Positions 17,677 through 26,662 of a DNA stretch of 64,000 nucleotides are shown here, piece by piece. The DNA is from Curtobacterium flaccumfaciens pv. betae (GTDB lineage Bacteria; Actinomycetota; Actinomycetes; Actinomycetales; Microbacteriaceae). Position 1 is the stretch's first letter, and every line of letters begins with the position of its first letter. Where the stretch lies: positions 2,542,001 to 2,606,000 of the forward strand of contig NZ_JAPJDC010000001.1 of the NCBI RefSeq assembly GCF_026241855.1. The letters run 5' to 3'. The position numbers and the translations under genes were made by a program. The notes below the pieces were generated by a model. That model had not been told where the DNA came from, searched no databases, and saw nothing but the letters and a program-made list of their open reading frames with translations.

Positions 17677-19041
17677 TTACTCGGAGAGGTAGGTGAGGAG
17701 GTCGTGCCGGGTCAGCACGGTGACGGGCTTGCCGTCCTCGACGACGAGGAGCGCGTCGGCCGACTCGAGCGCTCGACGTGCCGCGGAGACCGACTCGCCG
17801 ACGCCGATGAGCGGCAGCGGGTCGCCGACGAAGCCGGTGAGCGCGTCCGACATCTTCGCGGTGCCGGTGAAGACCTGCTCGAGCAGTGCCTTCTCCTCGA
17901 CGGCGCCGACGACCTCGCCGATGACGACGGGCGGCTCCGCGCTGAGCACGGGCATCTGCGAGACGCCGTACTTGGTCATGATGTCGACGACGTCGCGCAC
18001 GGTGTCCGCCGGGTGCGCGTGCACCAGGTCGGGCAGGCGGCCGTCCTTGCCGGCGATGAGCGAGCCGACGGTGCGCTCGTCGTCGGTCTCGCCGAAGCCG
18101 TAGGAGCGCATCCACCGGTCGTTGAAGATCTTGCCGAGGTAGCCGCGGCCGCCGTCCGGCAGCAGCACGACGACGACGTCGTCCTCGGTCAGGTCACGGG
18201 CGGCGCGGAGTGCCGCGACGACGGCCATGCCGCTCGAGCCGCCGACGAGCAGTCCTTCTTCACGCGCCAGGCGCCGGGTCATCGCGAAGGAGTCGGCGTC
18301 CGAAACGGCGATGATCTCGTCCGGCACGCCGGCGTCGTACGCGCTCGGCCAGAAGTCCTCGCCGACGCCCTCGACCAGGTACGGGCGACCGGTGCCGCCG
18401 GAGTAGACGGAGCCCTCGGGGTCGGCCCCGACGATGCGGACGCCGCCGTCGGACGCCTCCTTCAGGTACCGTCCGGTGCCGGAGATCGTGCCGCCGGTGC
18501 CGACGCCCGCGACGAAGTGGGTGATCCGCCCCTCGGTGTCGCGCCAGATCTCCGGACCGGTGGTCTCGTAGTGGCTGCGGGGACCGTTCGGGTTCGCGTA
18601 CTGGTTCGGCTTGTAGGCGCCGGGGATCTCCTGCACGAGCCGGTCCGACACCGAGTAGTAGGACTCGGGGTGCTCCGGCGCGACCGCGGTCGGGGTGACG
18701 ACGATCTCGGCGCCGTACGCCGTCAGCACGTTGCGCTTGTCCTCGCCGACCTTGTCGGGCAGCACGAAGACGCACCGGTAGCCGCGCTGCTGTGCGACCA
18801 GGGCCAGGCCGACGCCGGTGTTGCCGGAGGTCGGTTCGACGATGGTCCCGCCGGGGCGCAGATCGCCGGAGGCCTCGGCCGCGTCGATGATCCGGGTGGC
18901 GATGCGGTCCTTCGACGACCCACCGGGGTTCAGGTACTCGACCTTCACCAGGATGGTCGCCCGCACCCCCTCGGTCACCCGGTTGAGCTTGACGAGCGGG
19001 GTGTCGCCGACGAGGTCGACGACGGAGTTCGCGTAACGCAC
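17677..19041 (-). CDS. cbs: Cystathionine beta-synthase with CBS-domain pair
   Basis: The 454-residue protein has a PLP fold II domain with GDTPLVKLNRV at the N-terminus, the PLP lysine in NPGGSSKDRIA and the phosphate loop TSGNTGVGLA. It then has a C-terminal pair of CBS domains (from about residue 340: VRDVVDIMTKYGVSQMPVLS). It makes cystathionine from homocysteine and serine, feeding metB just downstream. The GTG start at 19041 has TAGACT (19049-19054) 7 nt upstream, so the cbs-metB transcript is probably leaderless. The CBS pair may bind adenosyl ligands as in other family members. Confidence 0.93.
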   Translation of the reverse strand: MRYANSVVDLVGDTPLVKLNRVTEGVRATILVKVEYLNPGGSSKDRIATRIIDAAEASGDLRPGGTIVEPTSGNTGVGLALVAQQRGYRCVFVLPDKVGEDKRNVLTAYGAEIVVTPTAVAPEHPESYYSVSDRLVQEIPGAYKPNQYANPNGPRSHYETTGPEIWRDTEGRITHFVAGVGTGGTISGTGRYLKEASDGGVRIVGADPEGSVYSGGTGRPYLVEGVGEDFWPSAYDAGVPDEIIAVSDADSFAMTRRLAREEGLLVGGSSGMAVVAALRAARDLTEDDVVVVLLPDGGRGYLGKIFNDRWMRSYGFGETDDERTVGSLIAGKDGRLPDLVHAHPADTVRDVVDIMTKYGVSQMPVLSAEPPVVIGEVVGAVEEKALLEQVFTGTAKMSDALTGFVGDPLPLIGVGESVSAARRALESADALLVVEDGKPVTVLTRHDLLTYLSE

Positions 19042-19148
19042 GCCGTCGAGTCTAGGACGCGGTCCCCGCGTCCCGCTGGGATGTGTCGTGTGCGGACAAC
19101 GCTCCGGGATCCCGCGGCGGACGGCGTGCCCTGGTCGCGCTGCGCGCC

Positions 19149-19191
19149 GGACGGGAGGCCCGTGCGGACGCCGCCACGGGCCTCCCGTCCG
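19149..19191. terminator. Hairpin downstream of the ABC exporter
   Basis: GGACGGGAGGCCCGTG pairs with CACGGGCCTCCCGTCC around a 10-nt loop, 18 nt after the exporter stop codon. It belongs to the recurring GGGAGGC/GCCTCCC type. Confidence 0.65.
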
Positions 19192-19208
19192 GCGCCCGGT
19201 CGCGACCG

Positions 19209-21089
19209 TCAGGGGCGGACGACGTCCGCCGACGAGTTCTGCTGTCGGTGCAGCTGCGCGTACGTGCCGTCGAGGGCGAGGAGTTCGTCGTGCGTGCCCT
19301 GCTCGACGATCTGGCCGTGGTCGAGGACGAAGATGACGTCGGCGTCGCGGATCGTCGACAGCCGGTGCGCGATGGAGATGGTGGTCCGCCCGGCCGCCGC
19401 CGTGTCGAGCGCCGTCTGCACGACGTGCTCCGAGATGGAGTCGAGCGCGCTGGTGGCCTCGTCGAGGACGAGCACCGGCGGGTCCTTCAGCATGACCCGG
19501 GCGATGGCGATGCGCTGCTTCTCACCACCGGACAGGCGGTAGCCGCGCTCCCCCACGACGGTGTCGTAGCCGTCCGGGAACGACGCGATCGTGTCGTGGA
19601 TGTTCGCCGCACGGGCCGCACGCTCGAGCTCGTCGTCGGTGGCGTCGGGCTTGGCGTACCGCAGGTTCTCACCGATCGTGGCGTGGAACAGGTACGTCTC
19701 CTGGCTGACGATGCCGACGTGCCGCATCAGGTCCTCGTGCACCAGGTCGCGGACGTCCTGCCCGGCGAAGCGCACGGAGCCCTCGGTCGCCTCGTACAGC
19801 CGGGGCACCAGGTAGGACACCGTCGTCTTGCCCGCGCCGGAGGGACCGACGAAGGCCGCGAACTGCCCGGGGCGCAGCTCGAACGACACCCCGCGCAGGG
19901 TCGGCTTGTCGGCTTCGCCGTCGGGGTAGGTGAAGACGACGTCGTCGAAGGCGACGTGGCCGACCTTCGACTCGTCCACGGGCCGGGCGGTCGGCGAGTC
20001 GGTGATGGCCGGCTTGAGGTCGAAGTACTCGAAGATGCGGGCGAAGAGCGCACCGGAGGTCTGCAGGTCGAGGACCACGCGCAGCAGCCCGACCGTCGGG
20101 AACAGCAGCCGGGACTGCACCGTCGTGAACGCGACGATCGTCCCGGCCGTGATCGGGACGTCGCCGATGATCAGGTACGCGGCGACGACGTAGATGATCG
20201 CCGGGATGATCGACAGGAAGATCTGCACGATCGCGAAGAACCACTGCCCGGACATCTGCTGGCGCACCTGCAGGGTGATCTGGTTGCGGTTCTCGTCCCC
20301 GTAGCGGCGGGTCTCGCTGGCCTGCTGGTTGAAGCTCTTCGCGAGCAGGATGCCGGAGACGCTCAGCGCCTCTTGCGTGATGGCCGTCATGTCGGACAGC
20401 GACTCCTGCGTCTGCGCGGCGATGCGGGCGCGGACCTGGCCGACGCGGCGCTGCGCGATCACCAGCAGCGGCAGCAGGACCACGGCGACCAGCGTCATCT
20501 GCCAGCTCAGCAGGAGCATCGCGACCACGGCGGCGATCACGGTCACGGTGTTGCCGAGCACCGACGAGATCGTGTTGTTCAGCACGCTCGCCACGCCGCC
20601 GACGTCGTTCTGCAGGCGGGACTGGATGACGCCGGTCTTGGTGCGGGTGAAGAACGCGAGTTCCATCCGCTGCAGGTGCGCGAACAGGCGCATCCGCATC
20701 GCACCCATGACCTTGTTGCCGACCGTCGCGGTCAGGTACGTCTGCCAGACGCCGACCCCGGCGCTCGCGATCCAGAGCAGGACCATCGCGGACACGAGCT
20801 CGATCAGCACCGGGACGTCCGGGCGGCCCGACGGCGGGAACAGCCCGCGGTCGAACGCCTGCTGGGTGAGCAGCGGCGGCACGACCGAGATGGCCGCACC
20901 GATCAGCACGAGGACGACCGTGAGCACGATCGCCCGACGGTGCGGCTCGAACAGCGCGGCGATGCGCCGGACCAGGTGCGGGATCCTCGGCGCCTCGGCG
21001 TTGGCGGCCTTCTGCGCGCGGAAGTCGCCGCTCGAGATGCGCCCACCCCCGCGCGGACCGCCGCCTCGCCCGCCGTGTCCCATGCTCAT
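19209..21089 (-). CDS. ABC exporter, fused permease and ATPase
   Basis: The 626-residue half-transporter has a Gly-rich N-terminus, a six-helix ABC membrane domain (about 60-340) and a nucleotide-binding domain with Walker A GPSGAGKTT, signature LSGGEKQR and Walker B VLVLDEATSALD. It resembles MsbA/LmrA-type type-I exporters of lipids or drugs. ATG 21089 is chosen over an upstream start at 21200 because TACGGT (21096-21101) lies 6 nt before it (leaderless) and the extension has no homology. It is divergent from an amino-acid permease. Confidence 0.93.
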   Translation of the reverse strand: MSMGHGGRGGGPRGGGRISSGDFRAQKAANAEAPRIPHLVRRIAALFEPHRRAIVLTVVLVLIGAAISVVPPLLTQQAFDRGLFPPSGRPDVPVLIELVSAMVLLWIASAGVGVWQTYLTATVGNKVMGAMRMRLFAHLQRMELAFFTRTKTGVIQSRLQNDVGGVASVLNNTISSVLGNTVTVIAAVVAMLLLSWQMTLVAVVLLPLLVIAQRRVGQVRARIAAQTQESLSDMTAITQEALSVSGILLAKSFNQQASETRRYGDENRNQITLQVRQQMSGQWFFAIVQIFLSIIPAIIYVVAAYLIIGDVPITAGTIVAFTTVQSRLLFPTVGLLRVVLDLQTSGALFARIFEYFDLKPAITDSPTARPVDESKVGHVAFDDVVFTYPDGEADKPTLRGVSFELRPGQFAAFVGPSGAGKTTVSYLVPRLYEATEGSVRFAGQDVRDLVHEDLMRHVGIVSQETYLFHATIGENLRYAKPDATDDELERAARAANIHDTIASFPDGYDTVVGERGYRLSGGEKQRIAIARVMLKDPPVLVLDEATSALDSISEHVVQTALDTAAAGRTTISIAHRLSTIRDADVIFVLDHGQIVEQGTHDELLALDGTYAQLHRQQNSSADVVRP

Positions 21090-21209
21090 GGAGCCACCGT
21101 AGCCCCGCGCTCGGACATCGACCGCTCTCTCCACAGCACCGCAGTATTTGACCCCGTTCAGGGGGCGTGCGAGCATGTGCCGTCCCCGTCCCCGCACCAC
21201 CGAGGTCCC

Positions 21210-22634
21210 ATGTCGTCCGCGCCGTCACGTCCCACGTCCCTGGGGGCGCAGATCGCCCGCCGCAAGCCGATCGAGCAGCTGCAGGCCGAAGCCTCCCGAG
21301 GTGTCAACGGTGAACCCCTCCGCCGATCGCTCGGGGTCTGGCAGCTGACGATGATCAGCGTCGGGGCCACGCTCGGCACCGGCATCCTGGTCGTCCTCGG
21401 CACCGCGGTCCCGCTCGCCGGTCCCGCCGTCTGGATCTCGTTCGTCGTCGCGGGGATCGCCGCGCTGCTGTCCGCGCTCTCCTACGCCGAGATGGCAGGC
21501 GCCGTCCCGACCTCGGGGTCCAGTTACTCGTACACGTACGCCACGATGGGCGAGGGCATCGCCTGGATCTGCGGCTGGTGCCTCGTGCTCGAGTACGCCG
21601 TCTCGGTGGCCGCGGTCGCGGTGGGTGCCAGCGAGTACGTCGACGAGACCCTCCGCGTGTTCGGCCTGCACCTGCCCACCGCGCTCGCCGCGCCCCCGGT
21701 CGACGGCGGCGTGGTCAACCTGCCCGCGGCGGTCCTGGTCCTGCTCGCCACCGTCGTGCTGCTGCCCGGTGCCCGCGAGAGCGCCTGGGTGAACACGGTC
21801 ATGGTGATCGTGAAGATCGCCCTGCTGGTCTTCTTCGTCATCGTGGCGTTCACGGCGTTCCGGGCGCAGAACTTCGAGCCGCTCGCACCGATGGGCGCCG
21901 CCGGGGTCACCGCCGCCGCGTCACGGCTGTTCTTCTCGTACATCGGCTTCGACGCCGCCTCGACCGCCGGTGAAGAGGCGAAGAACCCCCGCCGCGACCT
22001 GCCCCGGGCGATCATCGGCTCGATCGCGCTCATCACCGCGCTGTACATCCTCGTCGCGATCGCCGCCGTCGGGGCCCGCTCGTGGACCGCGTTCTCGTCG
22101 TCCGAAGCGTCACTCGTCCGCATCGTGGTCGACGTCACGGGGCAGCCGCTCGTCGCCCTCGTGTTCTCGATCGGCGCCGTCGTCGCCATCGCCAGTGTCG
22201 TCCTCACCGTCCTGTACGGCCAGACCCGCATCCTGCTCACGATGTCCCGCGACGGCCTGGTACCGAAGGTCTTCGGGCGGGTCTCCCGTCGCACCGGCAC
22301 CCCGATCGCGAACACGCTCATCATCGGCATCGCCGTGACGATCGTCGCCGCGCTCGTGCCCCTCGGTGAACTCGCCGACGCCACGAGCATCGGCACCCTC
22401 GTCGCCTTCGCCCTGGTGAACGTGTCCGTCATCGTGCTCCGCCGCTCGCAGCCCGACCTGGAGCGCTCGTACCGGGTGCCGCTGTTCCCCGTCGTGCCGA
22501 TCCTCGGCACCCTGAGCTGCGTGCTGCTCGCGGTGTTCCTCGGCGCCACCACCTGGATCGCCTTCGGCATCTGGATGGTCGCCGGCGCCCTGCTCTACCT
22601 GGCCTACGGCCGCCGCCACAGCACCCTGCGCTGA
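21210..22634 (+). CDS. APC-family amino acid permease
   Basis: This 474-residue protein has 12 predicted transmembrane helices. The first carries the unwound GATLGTGI motif that binds the amino-acid backbone in the APC fold. FFSYIGFDAASTAGEEAKNP in TM6-loop 6 is the consensus of cationic amino acid transporter-type APC permeases. The C-terminus is short. ATG 21210 has GAGG about 4 nt upstream, a short spacing. The substrate is unknown; cationic or small neutral amino acids are typical. It does not appear to be in an operon. Confidence 0.92.
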   Translation: MSSAPSRPTSLGAQIARRKPIEQLQAEASRGVNGEPLRRSLGVWQLTMISVGATLGTGILVVLGTAVPLAGPAVWISFVVAGIAALLSALSYAEMAGAVPTSGSSYSYTYATMGEGIAWICGWCLVLEYAVSVAAVAVGASEYVDETLRVFGLHLPTALAAPPVDGGVVNLPAAVLVLLATVVLLPGARESAWVNTVMVIVKIALLVFFVIVAFTAFRAQNFEPLAPMGAAGVTAAASRLFFSYIGFDAASTAGEEAKNPRRDLPRAIIGSIALITALYILVAIAAVGARSWTAFSSSEASLVRIVVDVTGQPLVALVFSIGAVVAIASVVLTVLYGQTRILLTMSRDGLVPKVFGRVSRRTGTPIANTLIIGIAVTIVAALVPLGELADATSIGTLVAFALVNVSVIVLRRSQPDLERSYRVPLFPVVPILGTLSCVLLAVFLGATTWIAFGIWMVAGALLYLAYGRRHSTLR

Positions 22635-22666
22635 CGCGCCGCCGCGCCGCGCCCGCCGCGCCGACC

Positions 22667-22726
22667 TCACGCGCTCACCGACACCTCACGCGCGCCGTCC
22701 CCCGTGAGGTGTCGCTGAGCGCGTGA
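22667..22726. repeat. Palindromic repeat, copy A
   Basis: The outer arms TCACGCGCTCA and TGAGCGCGTGA and the inner arms CGACACCTCACG and CGTGAGGTGTCG form a 24-nt imperfect inverted repeat (one mismatch) around a 12-nt loop. It lies 32 nt after the permease stop codon and shares outer sequence with the copies at 23769 and 33081 while the inner stem differs. Confidence 0.85.
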
Positions 22727-22830
22727 ACTCGCACGCGGTTCCTCGTCCACAGCGGCCACGTTGAGACCGCCTCGTCCACAGATGCCCTGTTCGGACACCG
22801 GCGGCAGTCGCCGTCGACGAACATCACGGC

Positions 22831-23757
22831 ATGAACGAGAGCACCCACCGCCCGCACCTGCTCCGTGCCACCGCACAGGACCCGACCCACGCGAGACTCC
22901 TGCAACGTCGGTACGCCTCGGGATCGTTGGTCCGCCTGCTCGCGGGCGTGTACATCGTGACCGAGGAGTGGGGAGCGCTGAGCGCTGTCTGCCAGCACCT
23001 CGCCCGTGCGCGGGCCATCGCGCCACGGCTGCGTCCTGGCTCGGTGTTCTCCCACGTCACCGCCGCGCTGATCCACGGCTGGCCACTGGTCGGGGACGCA
23101 CCGGATCGGGTCCACGTGGTCGACCCGGCAGTCTCGGTCATCCAGCACCGAGCCGGTCTCATCCGTCATCCGAGCGGTCCGACGCCGCGGACCGCTGCCA
23201 CGGCGTTCGACGGCGTACCGGTCACGGCTCCCCTGGACACCGCGGCGGCGCTCATCACGACAGGGTCGCCCCACGTCGCCGCCGTGGCCGTCGATGCCGG
23301 CATCCGTCAGGGGGTGCTCACCCTGGACGACCTCCGCGGCGTGGTCCCCGTCCGTCCTGCACGCGACTCGGTGCACGCCGAGACGGTCCTCTCGGCGCTC
23401 GATGCACGGCACGAGTCGGTCGGCGAATCGTTCGCTGCGATCCGGTTCGTGCAGGTCGGACTCCCGTCGTGCGAGCCGCAGGTCGAGTTCCGGCACCGCG
23501 ACGGCACGGTCGACCGCGTCGACTTCTGGTTCCCGTCACTCGGCGTCGTCGTCGAGTTCGACGGCCGGCAGAAGTACGTCGACCCGTCGATGTTGCAGGG
23601 GCGCGATCCCGCGGACGTCCTCTGGGCCGAGAAGCGTCGTGAGGACCGGCTCCGCGCGCTCCCCGCAGTCAGGGCCGTCATCCGCGTGACGTGGTGGCAC
23701 CTCGTCGAGCCCGACCGCCTCCGTGCGCTCTTCCGCTCGCACGGCGTCTTCATCTGA
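22831..23757 (+). CDS. Nuclease-fold (DUF559/Vsr-like) protein with AbiEi-like N-terminus
   Basis: The 308-residue protein has an N-terminal region (LLQRRYASGSLVRLLAGVYI, then a HVTAALIHGWPL segment) like the AbiEi/winged-helix antitoxin-type domain found with DUF559. Its C-terminal domain has VDFWFPSLGVVVEFDGRQKY, the Asp...Glu...Lys arrangement of Vsr/PD-(D/E)XK endonuclease folds, and ends IRVTWWHL. The family is abundant in Actinobacteria and has no established role; no toxin gene adjoins it. The gene is bracketed by palindromic repeats 104 nt before and 12 nt after it, suggesting an accessory cassette. ATG 22831 has GAACAT 6 nt upstream. Confidence 0.75.
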   Translation: MNESTHRPHLLRATAQDPTHARLLQRRYASGSLVRLLAGVYIVTEEWGALSAVCQHLARARAIAPRLRPGSVFSHVTAALIHGWPLVGDAPDRVHVVDPAVSVIQHRAGLIRHPSGPTPRTAATAFDGVPVTAPLDTAAALITTGSPHVAAVAVDAGIRQGVLTLDDLRGVVPVRPARDSVHAETVLSALDARHESVGESFAAIRFVQVGLPSCEPQVEFRHRDGTVDRVDFWFPSLGVVVEFDGRQKYVDPSMLQGRDPADVLWAEKRREDRLRALPAVRAVIRVTWWHLVEPDRLRALFRSHGVFI

Positions 23758-23768
23758 GCGGTACGACC

Positions 23769-23826
23769 TCACGCGCTGACCGACACTTCAGGGGCCGGAG
23801 CGCGCGTGAAGTGTCGTTGAGCGCGA
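23769..23826. repeat. Palindromic repeat, copy B
   Basis: TCACGCGCTGACCGACACTTCA and TGAAGTGTCGTTGAGCGCG flank a 16-nt loop. The CGACACTTCA/TGAAGTGTCG stem is perfect. The outer CGCGCT/AGCGCG and CGACA elements match copies A and C, while the tip of the stem differs with pairing kept. Confidence 0.85.
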
Positions 23827-23874
23827 AACGTCGCCGCGCCCGCCGCGCGCGGCCCCCGCACACGACGAAGGCCG

Positions 23875-23900
23875 CCGCCCCGAGGGGCAGCGGCCTTCGT
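23875..23900 (-). terminator. Terminator of rplJL
   Basis: On the minus strand, ACGAAGGCCGCTGCCCC pairs with GGGGCGGCGGCCTTCGT (one mismatch), followed by CGTGTG, 17 nt after the rplL stop codon. Confidence 0.7.
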
Positions 23901-23917
23901 GACCGGAACGGTCGAGA

Positions 23918-24301
23918 CTACGCGAGCTCGATCGTGGCGCCAGCGGCCTCGAGGGTCGCCTTCGCCTTGTCGGCGGTCTCCTTGTTCGCACCCTCGAGGA
24001 TCTTGGCGTCGGCGGTCTCGACGAGCGCCTTGGCCTCACCGAGGCCGAGCGACGTCAGGCCACGGACCTCCTTGATGACCTGGATCTTCTTGTCACCAGC
24101 GGACTTGAGGATGACGTCGAACTCGGTCTTCTCCTCAGCGGCCTCGGCCGGAGCAGCTGCGCCGGCGGGGGCGGCAGCGGCGACCGGGGCGGCCGCGGTG
24201 ACCTCGAAGACCTCTTCGAACTTCTTCACGAAGTCCGAGAGCTCGATGAGCGTGAGCTCCTTGAAGGCCTCGATGAGCTCGTCCTGCGAAAGCTTCGCCA
24301 T
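23918..24301 (-). CDS. rplL: Ribosomal protein L7/L12
   Basis: This 127-residue protein has the N-terminal dimerisation helices (residues 1-35), an Ala/Pro-rich hinge (36-55) and the conserved C-terminal domain ([20 protein letters not shown], later [10 protein letters not shown]). It forms the ribosomal stalk that recruits translational GTPases. AGGAG lies 7 nt before the ATG. It follows rplJ by 51 nt in the usual order. Confidence 0.99.
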   Translation of the reverse strand: MAKLSQDELIEAFKELTLIELSDFVKKFEEVFEVTAAAPVAAAAPAGAAAPAEAAEEKTEFDVILKSAGDKKIQVIKEVRGLTSLGLGEAKALVETADAKILEGANKETADKAKATLEAAGATIELA

Positions 24302-24352
24302 GATTTTCTCCTACTACTAGCTAGTACGTGTGGTTGATGAACGCGAGCCTGA

Positions 24353-24868
24353 TCAGGCCGCGGACTCCTGCTTCTCGCGAAGGGCGTCCACGGTGCGGAC
24401 GGCCTGCGAGAGGGGTGCCTGGAACAGGTACGCAGCACCGAACAGCGAGGCCTTGAGTGCGCCGGCGAGCTTGCCGAGCAGCACTTCACGGGACTCGAGG
24501 TCGGCGAGCTTGTCCACCTCGGTCGCGGTGAGCGGGTTACCGTCGAAGTAACCGCCCTTCACCACGAGCTCGGGGTTCGCCTTGGCGAATGCACGCAGCG
24601 ACTTCGCGACGGCGACGGTGTCACCGTGGACGAAGGCGAGAGCGGACGGACCGGCGAGCTCGTCGTCGAACGACGAGATGCCGGCGTTGTTCGCCGCGAT
24701 CTTGGTCAGCGTGTTCTTCACCACGGCGTACGTGGCGTGCTCACGGATCGAGTTGCGGAGCTCCTTGAGCTGCGCGACCGTGAGACCGCGGTACTCGGTG
24801 AGCAGAACGGCGTTCGAGCTACGGAAGGACTCCGTGAGCTCGGCGACCGCAGCTTCCTTGTTCGCCAT
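24353..24868 (-). CDS. rplJ: Ribosomal protein L10
   Basis: The 171-residue protein begins [20 protein letters not shown], followed by the conserved [11 protein letters not shown] segment and the C-terminal helix that carries L7/L12 dimers. It anchors the stalk to 23S rRNA. ATG 24868 is fixed by AAGGAG 5 nt upstream; an upstream in-frame start at 24907 lies inside the leader. Expression is expected to be autoregulated through the leader at 24880-25070. Confidence 0.99.
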   Translation of the reverse strand: MANKEAAVAELTESFRSSNAVLLTEYRGLTVAQLKELRNSIREHATYAVVKNTLTKIAANNAGISSFDDELAGPSALAFVHGDTVAVAKSLRAFAKANPELVVKGGYFDGNPLTATEVDKLADLESREVLLGKLAGALKASLFGAAYLFQAPLSQAVRTVDALREKQESAA

Positions 24869-24879
24869 GGTTCTCCTTG

Positions 24880-25070
24880 GGGGTCTTGCCGGCAGCCCCA
24901 GGTCCACGAACGAAAAAAGCTCCGGCGCAGAGGCTCGGAGCTGCTCTCACCAGATGGTGGGAGTGGTTCGGAACACCTGCGCGGGATGCCTCACGAGTGA
25001 GGACCTTCGGTCACGATGTTCACAAACACGTTGCGAGCAGCACGACATCCGGCGGTCTTTGGCTTCGAGA
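24880..25070 (-). promoter_or_regulatory. L10 ribosomal protein leader (autoregulatory 5' UTR)
   Basis: The untranslated region before rplJ contains, in transcript order, CGAACCACTCCCACC and CTGGTGAGAGCAGCTCC, which match the L10-binding kink-turn region of L10 leaders. A GC-rich hairpin with a T run follows. The known role is repression by L10/L7-L12 when free protein accumulates. The exact 5' end is not determined. Confidence 0.7.
24913..24943 (-). terminator. Attenuator hairpin in the L10 leader
   Basis: AGCTCCG and CGGAGCT form a stem followed by six T residues on the minus strand, 45 nt before the rplJ start codon. Its place inside the leader, before the gene, indicates transcription attenuation. 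Confidence 0.72.
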
Positions 25071-25109
25071 ACTGTACCAGACGCTGTGGGCGTCACCAAA
25101 CACCCCACT

Positions 25110-25141
25110 GGAGGCACGGGGCGGCCCCGCCCCGCGCCTCC
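25110..25141 (-). terminator. Hairpin downstream of the sensor kinase gene
   Basis: GGAGGC (25110-25115) and GCCTCC (25136-25141) enclose a further GC-rich stem, 7 nt after the kinase stop codon. It is the same hairpin type as at 5443 and 19149. Confidence 0.55.
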
Positions 25142-25147
25142 CGACCG

Positions 25148-26662
25148 TCAGTGGGTACGGTCCACCGCAGCGGGTGTCGCCGACCAGTCCGCGGACCCGG
25201 CAGGGTCAGCCGACGACGACGCGACAGCCCCCGCCGCGGCGGCAGCCGCAGCAGGGTCGCGCGGAAGGTGCACCATGAACACGGTGTCTCCCGGCTCGCT
25301 CGTGACCTCGACCCGGCCACCGTGCGCCTGCACCACCGCGTCCACGATGGCGAGCCCGAGGCCGGTCGACCCGACCGTGCGGGACCGCGAGCTGTCGGCC
25401 CGGGCGAAGCGCTCGAACAGCTTCGGCAGGAACTCCGGGTCGATCCCCTGGCCGGTGTCGCGCACGGTCAGGTCGACTCCGCCGTCGACCGGCGCGAGGC
25501 CCACCGTGATGCGGGTGCCCTCAGGCGTGTGGGTCCGGGCGTTCGTGACGAGGTTCACGATGACCTGGTGCAGTCGTGCGGCGTCGCCCGTGATGGTCAC
25601 CGGCTCCGGCGGGACGTCGACCTCGATGGGGTGTTCCGGCGAGGCGGCGTGTGCGTCGTTCACCGCGTCGAGCACCAGGCCGGTCAGGTCGACCTCGGCG
25701 AACTGGATCTCGCGGCCTTCGTCGAGCCGGGCGAGGAGCAGCAGGTCCTCCACCATCGAGGTCATCCGGATGGACTCGGACTCGATGCGGCTCATCGCGT
25801 AGACGACGTCCTTCGGCAGGTCGCCGCCCATGCGCCGGGTGAGCTCGGCGTACCCGCGGACCGAGGCGAGCGGGGTCCGGAGCTCGTGCGAGGCGTCGGC
25901 GACGAACTGCCGCACCTTCTGCTCCGAGCGTTCCCGGGCCTGCATCGCACTGCCGATGTGCCCGAGCATGCGGTTGAACGCGCTGCCGACCCGGCCGACC
26001 TCGGTTCGGGGGTCGGTGTCGGGCACGCGGACACCGTCGAGGGCGTCGCTGCGGTCGAGCGGCATGCGCGCGACGGTGGACGCGGTCTCCGCGACGCGCT
26101 CGAGCGGTCGGAGCGACTGCCGGACCACGAACGCGGCGACGATCGAACCGGCGACCAGTGCGGTCGCCACGACGGCGAGGACGACCCCGAAGAGCTTCCA
26201 GACGCTGTCGTAGACGGGGGCCATCGGGAGCCCCACGACCAGGACGGCCGGGCCGACGTTGACGGCGGCGAGGCGGTACCGCCCGACGTCCGAGCCGAGG
26301 TCGATCGTCTCCGGGTCGGCGTCCACGCGGACGGACCCCAGTGCCTCGGCGCTCGTCTGCGGGACCCCGCTCGGGCGGCCGTAGTCGTCGAGCACGTTCG
26401 CGATGACGACCTGCCCGTCGACGAAGTACGCGGTCAGGGTTCCGGCGGCCTGCCCCGACGGTCGGGACAGGTCGATACTCGGCTGCCCCGACTGGTTCTG
26501 CTGCAGGTACCGCTGCGCCCGGTGGGTGGCGCTCGTGATCTGCTTGTCGATCGCGCTGGTCTGGATCGAGGCGAGCGCGATGATGCTGGCTGCCCCGATC
26601 ACCGCGCTGACGGCGACGACGAGGGCGACGATGCTCAGGACGAGCCGGCGCCGCAGGGTCAC
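25148..26662 (-). CDS. Sensor histidine kinase
   Basis: The 504-residue kinase has TM1 at about 8-32, an extracytoplasmic sensor region of about 125 residues, TM2 near 160-185 and a HAMP domain. A HisKA box (FVADASHELRTPLASVRGY, phosphoacceptor His) and a HATPase_c domain follow, with N-box VNLVTNARTHTP, DTGQGI and GSTGLGLAIV. A Pro/Ala/Ser-rich tail ends it. It resembles actinobacterial TrcS/MprB-like kinases; the signal is unknown. Its start codon overlaps the stop of the response regulator by 4 nt, so the two are translationally coupled. Confidence 0.95.
   Translation of the reverse strand: MTLRRRLVLSIVALVVAVSAVIGAASIIALASIQTSAIDKQITSATHRAQRYLQQNQSGQPSIDLSRPSGQAAGTLTAYFVDGQVVIANVLDDYGRPSGVPQTSAEALGSVRVDADPETIDLGSDVGRYRLAAVNVGPAVLVVGLPMAPVYDSVWKLFGVVLAVVATALVAGSIVAAFVVRQSLRPLERVAETASTVARMPLDRSDALDGVRVPDTDPRTEVGRVGSAFNRMLGHIGSAMQARERSEQKVRQFVADASHELRTPLASVRGYAELTRRMGGDLPKDVVYAMSRIESESIRMTSMVEDLLLLARLDEGREIQFAEVDLTGLVLDAVNDAHAASPEHPIEVDVPPEPVTITGDAARLHQVIVNLVTNARTHTPEGTRITVGLAPVDGGVDLTVRDTGQGIDPEFLPKLFERFARADSSRSRTVGSTGLGLAIVDAVVQAHGGRVEVTSEPGDTVFMVHLPRDPAAAAAAAGAVASSSADPAGSADWSATPAAVDRTH

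Noticed and set aside
17596..19542. 648-codon plus-strand frame
   Set aside because: It is antisense to cbs and the exporter end and has no recognisable family.
22831..23757. Complete type IV toxin-antitoxin (AbiE) system
   Set aside because: Only the AbiEi-like N-terminus and a nuclease-type C-terminus are present; no AbiEii toxin gene adjoins it.
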